A DNA stretch of 64,000 bases. Source: Gammaproteobacteria bacterium Ga0074134 (lineage in GTDB: Bacteria > Pseudomonadota > Gammaproteobacteria > Ga0077554 > Ga007554). Below, piece by piece: positions 57,999 through 64,000 of the stretch. Each line of letters starts with the position of its first letter. Position 1 is the first letter of the stretch. A program made the position numbers and the translations under genes. Under the pieces are notes generated by a model. It had not been told where the DNA came from. It saw only the letters and a list, made by a program, of their open reading frames with translations, and made no database searches. The stretch lies in NCBI GenBank assembly GCA_001464965.1, contig LNEJ01000034.1:38857-102856 (forward strand), read 5' to 3'.

Positions 57999-60266
57999 AT
58001 GAACATTGAAGCGCGGCTTCGCAAAATAATCGCATGCTGCCTAGTATTTGGCATGTCGTGGTCGGTGCCTTCATCGGCGGCCGATGAAACGCCTTACGCC
58101 ACCGGGATGCAAGAAATCAGGCTAGCTCGCCTGATGCCACGCGATGAGCAGATCATGCTCCGCAACATGCATGCGGAATATACAATGTCGATTCCCGTAT
58201 CGGCACGGATAGGGATCGAAAAAGGGATACTACGCCTGAAATACACCAGCTCGATCGCATTGGCTGCGCCACGCTCGCAATTGCGGATCAGCCTGAACGA
58301 CCAGGTGATTGCGCAAATTCCACTCGCTCCCGCCAAACCCGATGGCAATTTGGTAGACATCGATGTACCGCCCGGATTGCTGGCGCCAGGTTACAACACT
58401 CTGAAGTTCAGCACGGCACAACACTATACCTTGCAAGGCTGCGAGAATCCCTATTCCCCCGAACTGTGGACACAAATCAATACAGTCGACTCCAAACTTA
58501 TGTTTGATAGTACTCCGCAGCCAATCCACGCGCGGCTCTCGGAACTATCAACCCTCATCGATCGCAAATCATCAAGCGATTATGAGCTAAACATTCTCAC
58601 CGCGACGAAGAAACCGCGTGACGTGCAACTGAAATGGGGCAGCTTGATAGCGCAGGCCGCCGCACTGCGCTTGGACTACATGCCTTTGCGCGTACACCAC
58701 GCAATAGCTGGTTACAGGGAAAACGGGCCACCCATGCGGGGCGAACGACTATCCCGCTTCCCTCATCTGGAACAGTCCCTGTTGGCGGGCAGGGATAATA
58801 TCCTTGTCGGCACCAAAGCCGAGCTATCACCTTACTTGGACAGTGATTTGAGCGGCGATATTTCTAACAGCTATCTGGCAATCTTTCCTCTCGACGAAGA
58901 TCCAAAGCATTTTCTCCTGGTCGTCTCCGGAAGGGATGACAACGAGGTTACACGGGCAGCGGCCACGCTGGCATACATGAATTTCAACCTGCCAGACTCT
59001 TCATCCGCGAAAATCACCAACCTCAAGATACCCACCTTGCCGCCCTATGCCGCAAGATCAGTTGTCCATGAAAACCGGACATACCAGTTTTCAGAGCTGG
59101 GGATTCAAAACACCGTCCTGAAAGGCATGAGCGGCGACAACACCAACAAGGCAAAACTCGAGTTCTGGGTTCCGCCGGATTTGTTTTCCGCGCAGAATAG
59201 CGATGTTGTACTCAGTTTGCACCTCGCGTCAGGCGCTGGATTGCGCCCCGATTCGGTATTAAACATTATGCTCAACGACAGGTTCGAACAGGCAATACCA
59301 CTTAACAACCCGAATGGCACGGTATACCGCGATTACAAGGTGATGATACCGATCCGGTCCTTCAGGCCTGGCCGCAATACCATCGACTTCGATCCAAGCA
59401 TGATGCCTCTGGTGTCAAAGGACTGTGAAGTCATACAGGAACGAAACCTTCTGGCAACGCTGTTCGGCGATTCCACTCTATCCGTGCCCCGGGCCGTGCA
59501 TCATGTCCGCATGCCGGATTTGGCTCTCTTTTCCAAAACCGCATTCCCATATACCGTACAACCTGACGGATCGGATCTGGCCGTCCATGTCGCGGACCAG
59601 GATAGCGACACAATAGCCTCGGCATGGATGTTGACGGCCAAAATGGCGCAATTAATGGGATTTCCACTGCCTCAATCGGAGTTCAGTTTCACAGTACCGC
59701 AGGCTAGCAAAAATTTGATCGTGATAGGTCCTTACAACAGGCTTGACCAACGCTTCCGGCAAGCCGCGCCCCTCCTTCTGGGTGATTCCGGGAAGATTCC
59801 ATATCTGGTTCAGGCAACATCCGAAACGAACGAACCTTTCACCGTTCAATCCGCTATTGCCCAAACTACCCAAACACAAGTCCTGGGAGACCGCCACACT
59901 GCTGCACTACAATTCGAGTCGCCTCTGCACCCCGGAAAAACCGTCCTGGCTTTCACTGCATCCAATGCGCAACAGCTCAATCGCGGTATACGAACATTGA
60001 TGCAACCGGCCGCCTGGAACTCCTTACAAGGAAGTATTGCACTATGGACAGAGGAAGAAAAATCCATGCAATGGCAAATGGCCGGCGAAGAATACCATGT
60101 GGGAGAAATCGGGCTGATCTCGCGCCTCGAATACTATTTTTCGAACTATCCAGCATACTGGATCATAGGGATGATTGCGCTGATCGCCATCCTTGCAGTG
60201 CTAACTATTTACATGCTGGCCCGTTTTAAACGTAAACACCATCCCCATGTCGGCGACATTGATTAA
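57999..60266 (+). CDS. bcsB: Cellulose synthase regulatory/periplasmic subunit
   Basis: 755 residues from the ATG at 57999 (GTGGGG upstream); an ATG at 57975 would add eight. Signal peptide to about P-S-S-A-A-D-E, then a long periplasmic region with paired carbohydrate-binding and flavodoxin-like domains (L-R-L-K-Y-T-S-S-I-A-L, L-H-L-A-S-G-A-G-L-R-P-D-S), and a C-terminal transmembrane helix (W-I-I-G-M-I-A-L-I-A-I-L-A-V-L) that packs against BcsA. Guides the nascent glucan across the periplasm. Overlaps bcsZ by 20 nt. Confidence 0.93.
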   Translation: MNIEARLRKIIACCLVFGMSWSVPSSAADETPYATGMQEIRLARLMPRDEQIMLRNMHAEYTMSIPVSARIGIEKGILRLKYTSSIALAAPRSQLRISLNDQVIAQIPLAPAKPDGNLVDIDVPPGLLAPGYNTLKFSTAQHYTLQGCENPYSPELWTQINTVDSKLMFDSTPQPIHARLSELSTLIDRKSSSDYELNILTATKKPRDVQLKWGSLIAQAAALRLDYMPLRVHHAIAGYRENGPPMRGERLSRFPHLEQSLLAGRDNILVGTKAELSPYLDSDLSGDISNSYLAIFPLDEDPKHFLLVVSGRDDNEVTRAAATLAYMNFNLPDSSSAKITNLKIPTLPPYAARSVVHENRTYQFSELGIQNTVLKGMSGDNTNKAKLEFWVPPDLFSAQNSDVVLSLHLASGAGLRPDSVLNIMLNDRFEQAIPLNNPNGTVYRDYKVMIPIRSFRPGRNTIDFDPSMMPLVSKDCEVIQERNLLATLFGDSTLSVPRAVHHVRMPDLALFSKTAFPYTVQPDGSDLAVHVADQDSDTIASAWMLTAKMAQLMGFPLPQSEFSFTVPQASKNLIVIGPYNRLDQRFRQAAPLLLGDSGKIPYLVQATSETNEPFTVQSAIAQTTQTQVLGDRHTAALQFESPLHPGKTVLAFTASNAQQLNRGIRTLMQPAAWNSLQGSIALWTEEEKSMQWQMAGEEYHVGEIGLISRLEYYFSNYPAYWIIGMIALIAILAVLTIYMLARFKRKHHPHVGDID

Positions 60267-61287
60267 ATCCGCCCAGTTTTTGTTACTGGGAGCAGCAATG
60301 CTGCTCTCCGCTTGCGCTCAACAGACGGCGCGCATCGATTCAGGGGACTGGGCTGGATACAAGCAGCATTTTATAACTGCAGAAGGGCGGGTCATTGATA
60401 CTAAAAATAATAATATCAGCCATTCCGAAGGCCAGGGCACAGGGATGCTGCTGGCTGCCGCATTTAAGGATAAAGAGACGTTCCAGAAACTCTGGACATG
60501 GACACGCAACACCCTGCAAATACGAAACGATAAGCTGTTTGCGTGGAAGTGGACCCCTGACAGCAAATCAGTGTCCGATCTCAACAACGCCAGTGATGGC
60601 GAAATTCTGATCGCATGGGCCTTATATCGTGCCGGCAGGCAATGGCAAAGACAGGATTACCTTGATGCGGCACGAGAAATCACTCACGACATAAAGGCAA
60701 AACTGTTACGACGAACAAAATACGGCCTTGTCATTCTCCCTGCCGAAGCGGGCTTCGAGAGTGCTCAGAGCACGATCGTCAACCTGTCATACTGGGTGTT
60801 TCCGGCCTTTGTCGATTTCAACGCGCTCGACCCCGCGCCGGAATGGGATGAATTAACGCGAAGCGGACTCCTTCTTCTCAGAGCCGCCCGTTTTGGGAGA
60901 TGGCAGTTGCCCCCGGATTGGCTAGCCCTGAGTGAAACCCCAGCGTTGCCGGAAAAATTCGAGCCCACCTTTGGATATAACGCCATTCGTATCCCACTCT
61001 ATCTGGTCTGGTCAAAGCACTTCAATGCGGAATTGCTCAAACCGTTCGTCGAGTATTGGAATTTCTTTGACGGCACGCGCTTTATCTCGCCCGCGGCCAA
61101 CCTAAAAAATAACTATATTGATTCGGATGACGCTTCTCCTGGTATCCGCGCAGTTATCGATTTGACACATCAGGCCTTAAAAGTCAAAGCATCCGGCGCC
61201 GCACGTGGAAATAATTTCCAGGACTATTATTCCGCCAGCCTGCTTTTGCTAGCACATCTGGCATGGACCGAGGCCACCACGCAGTGA
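60247..61287 (+). CDS. bcsZ: Endo-1,4-beta-glucanase (GH8), cellulose synthase-associated
   Basis: 346 residues. Signal peptide ending L-L-S-A-C (Cys23), suggesting a lipoprotein rather than the soluble periplasmic form common in enterics. GH8 catalytic residues: Glu61 in H-S-E-G-Q-G-T-G-M (acid) and Asp117 in N-N-A-S-D-G-E-I (base), plus W-K-W near 101. Trims or clears nascent cellulose during export. Nested between bcsB (20-nt overlap) and bcsC (4-nt GTGA overlap). Confidence 0.93.
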   Translation: MSATLIKSAQFLLLGAAMLLSACAQQTARIDSGDWAGYKQHFITAEGRVIDTKNNNISHSEGQGTGMLLAAAFKDKETFQKLWTWTRNTLQIRNDKLFAWKWTPDSKSVSDLNNASDGEILIAWALYRAGRQWQRQDYLDAAREITHDIKAKLLRRTKYGLVILPAEAGFESAQSTIVNLSYWVFPAFVDFNALDPAPEWDELTRSGLLLLRAARFGRWQLPPDWLALSETPALPEKFEPTFGYNAIRIPLYLVWSKHFNAELLKPFVEYWNFFDGTRFISPAANLKNNYIDSDDASPGIRAVIDLTHQALKVKASGAARGNNFQDYYSASLLLLAHLAWTEATTQ

Positions 61288-63875
61288 AAAAATCCGCCCG
61301 AGTTCTCGCTGGTTTAATCCCGCTTGCGCTAACCGGCCTAGCCCTATATTGGTGGCAGCGACCGGACAATGTACCCAAAAGCGCGCGACATGCCCCGAGC
61401 ACGGAGCAAATCCTTGCGCAAGGGAAGGCTGCCTTTCTGCCGGGTGCTTCTCCTGCGGAGTCCGCCCAATCCAAGAAAGATGTATCGAAAGGCGACACCA
61501 GTCGAGCCGCCCCCATCCGGCCTGTTGCCGCACCACGTCGCCATCCATCACCACCGGCGATCAAGACCCCATTGCAACATCGCGGAATAAATGAACAGCT
61601 ATTATGGAATATGATTGGAGAACAACGCTACGAGGAGTTGCGGCCTGCGATTGCTCGTATCGAGAAAAACCACAAGGATTGGCGGCCACCGCAGAAAATG
61701 CTCGACCTTCTTGCGGCAGACGAACTTCGCCAAAGCATCGACAAGGCAATCGCCATCAAGGACTCGCAGGCATTGATCAACATCGAGAGGCAACACCCCG
61801 AACAATTCAATTGCCAGAACATCCACTATTTGTGGGCGCTGGCAGAGTCATTACACACGCAAAACCAGGCCGCCCGCACCAGAAAGACATATGAATGGAT
61901 CATGAATAACTGCCAGGATGAGAGTCATCGCTTGATCAGCCTGCAAAAGGCCACCCAGCACTTACCGCCGGATGTTGCGCAAGAAATGATCGAGCGCGAG
62001 GCATCAAACCAGAAGAGCGAACGCGCCAAGGCAGCCTTTGACGAATTCCAATACGGATTTTATGTCACCCGTTTCATGGGTGAGTTCGATGACAAGCACT
62101 ACGCTTCCGCATTGGCTTATGCAGCAAAAATAGAAAGAAATATCCCGCAACGACAGGACGCCAATACAGCCATTCTGGTTGCATGGGCACATTTCCAAAA
62201 CCAAAATTTCCCAGAGGCCGAATCCTGGTTTGCGCAATCCTTACAGTGGAAAATCAGCGATGACGCAAGTTATGGACTAGCGCTGAGCCGCCTCCGTCAG
62301 GGAAATCCACGCGGGGCTGAGGCTATAGCCCGCCGACATGCCGCAACATCTCCAAAAATGCGAGAACTACTGGTCGATATCCTGATGGCGCAGGCTGATA
62401 CCGCCTACAAGGATGGCAAATACAAGGAAAGCCTCGATCATTTCCAAGAGGCGGGAAAAAACCGTCCCTTACCGCGCTGGGCGCGCGTCATTCAAGCGTG
62501 GAATCTTTATCAGCTTGGCGATTATTCACAGGCAGGAACGGAGTTCGCTGCTTTGTATCGAGAACAGCCAGACCAGGAAAGCGCACAAGGCGTTGTCCCG
62601 AGCTATGCCCATACCGGCAACTACGCCGCTATCGAGGCCCTTTCCCACGAAGCACCAACTCCATTGAACGGCGTTTGGAAGGAGTTCTTGGCACAAGACG
62701 ACTATCAGCGAAAACTCTTTCTTTCGGCAAAACACGCTGTACCGGGCAAACTTCCTCAGCTCGCCAACATCGACAGCCCCACCATCGGATTGGGGATCAT
62801 GGGCAGGCACAAATCGGGGGAACCGGGTTTGGGCGAGCTAACCATCATCAAGGTACCGGTCTCGGAGGTCACTTATGTATATAACGACATCAACCTGTGG
62901 AAACTTCGCCTGGAAAAGGTGATGCTGGATAGCGGCGAGCTTGCAGCGGGCGCCCAGATAGGAAAGTATACCACCGCATCAAATTACATTTTTCCTGCCA
63001 CAACGCGACTGGACGACGGGATTGAGCCACACCTTTATTATCGCCGCGATGGCCGGTTTTCCCCGTATATTGATTTGGGAACCACACCCTCATCAGGCGT
63101 TATCTCCAGCAAACCGACATGGAAGCTCGGTTTTTTGAAGCAGGAAAGATTAGGGTTCTGGAATGCGGAGCTATTCTCGCAACCGGTGCGCGACTCTATC
63201 CTGTCCTACACCGGCATCATCGATCCGTACAGCGGAGAAAAGTGGGGCCGTGTAATGAAAACCGGGATAAGTCTTTCCGGATATCACCGCCTGGGAAACT
63301 CTTTTGGCATCTTCGGTCATGGCAGCTTCGCAGAGTTGTCAGGGGAGAGAGTCGCAGATAATCGCTCCCAGAGCGGCGGCATATCCCTAGCGCGCAACCT
63401 TCAGATTAAGGGCTTTGATTATTTCGCCGCAGGAGCAAGCGTTTCTTATGAGGATTATCAGAAGAATCTGAGCCATTTCACCTTTGGCCAAGGAGGCTAC
63501 TTCAGCCCGCAACACCGGGTATTCCTCGGTGGTACCATCAATTTTCTCACAGAAGAAAACCGCAATTTCATCCTGAAAGGAAATGCCGCCATAGGCTATC
63601 AAACCCAACAACAGGATCGTAGCCCTTTCTTCCCGCTCGACCCCAATGGCACCGATTACAACGGAAGCAGCCAAAAAGGTCTTGGCTTGACTGCGCAATT
63701 TCATGCCGTGATACGCCTGGAAGACTATTGGCAGCTAGGTGGAGAACTGGGCCTAAGAGAGACCCCGGGTTATCACGACAAGTCAGCCCTGATATTCTTA
63801 CGCTTGCTGTATCGTCCCCGCAAGACTGTCCATAGCATGGATCTCCCTAATTACACGCCGCAAACACTGTACTGA
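61284..63875 (+). CDS. bcsC: Cellulose synthase outer-membrane subunit, short form
   Basis: 863 residues from GTG at 61284, which overlaps the bcsZ stop (an ATG at 61263 would add seven). N-terminal hydrophobic segment (A-G-L-I-P-L-A-L-T-G-L-A-L), then a proline-rich linker, a TPR-like helical region (~100-490; A-L-A-Y-A-A-K-I-E-R, W-A-H-F-Q-N-Q-N-F-P-E-A-E-S-W-F), and the BCSC C-terminal beta-barrel (~520-863; G-R-F-S-P-Y-I-D-L-G-T-T-P, N-A-A-I-G-Y-Q-T, P-L-D-P-N-G-T-D-Y). About 300 residues shorter than E. coli BcsC, so fewer TPRs. Forms the outer-membrane channel for cellulose. Confidence 0.9.
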   Translation: MKKSARVLAGLIPLALTGLALYWWQRPDNVPKSARHAPSTEQILAQGKAAFLPGASPAESAQSKKDVSKGDTSRAAPIRPVAAPRRHPSPPAIKTPLQHRGINEQLLWNMIGEQRYEELRPAIARIEKNHKDWRPPQKMLDLLAADELRQSIDKAIAIKDSQALINIERQHPEQFNCQNIHYLWALAESLHTQNQAARTRKTYEWIMNNCQDESHRLISLQKATQHLPPDVAQEMIEREASNQKSERAKAAFDEFQYGFYVTRFMGEFDDKHYASALAYAAKIERNIPQRQDANTAILVAWAHFQNQNFPEAESWFAQSLQWKISDDASYGLALSRLRQGNPRGAEAIARRHAATSPKMRELLVDILMAQADTAYKDGKYKESLDHFQEAGKNRPLPRWARVIQAWNLYQLGDYSQAGTEFAALYREQPDQESAQGVVPSYAHTGNYAAIEALSHEAPTPLNGVWKEFLAQDDYQRKLFLSAKHAVPGKLPQLANIDSPTIGLGIMGRHKSGEPGLGELTIIKVPVSEVTYVYNDINLWKLRLEKVMLDSGELAAGAQIGKYTTASNYIFPATTRLDDGIEPHLYYRRDGRFSPYIDLGTTPSSGVISSKPTWKLGFLKQERLGFWNAELFSQPVRDSILSYTGIIDPYSGEKWGRVMKTGISLSGYHRLGNSFGIFGHGSFAELSGERVADNRSQSGGISLARNLQIKGFDYFAAGASVSYEDYQKNLSHFTFGQGGYFSPQHRVFLGGTINFLTEENRNFILKGNAAIGYQTQQQDRSPFFPLDPNGTDYNGSSQKGLGLTAQFHAVIRLEDYWQLGGELGLRETPGYHDKSALIFLRLLYRPRKTVHSMDLPNYTPQTLY

Positions 63876-63903
63876 TCGCCCGTCACCCCGTCTTCTGCCA
63901 CGA

Positions 63904-64000
63904 TGTAGTGGTCAAGTCTTTTTGGCCACGGTTTTATAGTCCATCCAATACTGCTTCTCTGCCGCATTCGGTGCCAGCCCACCGTTATGCGTGTGTGGCC
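63904..64000 (-). mobile_element. End of an IS element with the C-terminus of its transposase
   Basis: On the minus strand, from the window edge to a stop at 63912-63914, the frame reads P-H-T-H-N-G-G-L-A-P-N-A-A-E-K-Q-Y-W-M-D and on to K-K-T. This has the H-N-G-x-x-x-P tail typical of DDE (IS3/IS481-like) transposases. TGTAGTGGTCAAG at 63904-63916 may be the start of its terminal inverted repeat. The element lies 28 bp past the bcsC stop; the rest is outside the window. Confidence 0.65.

Overview
The window looks like a chromosomal segment of a gammaproteobacterium, probably respiratory and perhaps chemolithotrophic. This is inferred from gene content (ampDE, queA beside a tRNA-Leu, hslO, an FNR with the E-x-x-S-R recognition helix, HME-type RND copper efflux, a bcs operon); no taxonomic marker such as rRNA is present. 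The bulk is GC-rich with tightly packed, often 4-nt-overlapping genes. The 5.9-10.6 kb block and the bcs region look less GC-rich by eye.

Layout. 0-4.9 kb: a minus-strand cluster of envelope lipoproteins (two tandem LPP20 paralogues, an LpoB-like protein, a COG3014-like protein, a longer LPP20-like protein) ending in a CYTH enzyme and the start of another lipoprotein. 4.9-10.6 kb: a quinone-oxidoreductase gene followed by an accessory island. The island holds a RelE/Xre toxin-antitoxin pair between two copies of the oxidoreductase 3' end, a REP-associated (RAYT) transposase gene bounded by 38-bp inverted repeats, and a translationally coupled nuclease-helicase + DUF2290-like pair, which is the best candidate for an uncharacterised (defence-type) system. 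10.7-21 kb: a YheT-like hydrolase that seems to use a CTG start, a DAACS symporter, PPK2, FtsH, a four-gene pyruvate/2-oxoacid:ferredoxin oxidoreductase operon whose last subunit fuses a GltD-like flavoprotein to two [4Fe-4S] motifs, and a PilZ gene behind an FNR box.

21-31 kb: a 531-bp non-coding region with four DnaA-box matches and an AT-rich core, then hslO, queF, a D-ribulose-kinase-like FGGY gene, an ROK kinase, btuF, a fold-back repeat, a glutathione peroxidase, and the operon queA-ampD-ampE-cobC-cobS. Next come a tRNA-Leu(CAA) gene and a glucan phosphorylase. 34-42.6 kb: a truncated haemoglobin with a ferredoxin-reductase nearby, tmk-holB-pilZ-tatD, a soluble NarL-type two-component pair, an fnr gene, a variant RluA-type protein and a Rieske ferredoxin. 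42.8-45.6 kb: a single gene for ACP + fatty acyl-AMP ligase + PlsC acyltransferase.

45.6-55.4 kb: an FNR-box-controlled glycine-zipper lipoprotein and a copper/silver resistance block (SHOCT protein, His-rich proteins, DUF2231 protein, lipoprotein cytochrome c, CusCBA, CusF, and a frameshifted Met/His-rich gene). 55.7-63.9 kb: a minimal cellulose synthase operon bcsA-bcsB-bcsZ-bcsC, abutting the end of an IS element at the window edge.

Regulatory links visible in the sequence: the encoded FNR has the four cluster cysteines and the TTGAT-reading helix, and two perfect TTGAT-N4-ATCAA sites sit at the class II position (-41.5) of plausible promoters, one before the PilZ gene and one before the glycine-zipper lipoprotein.
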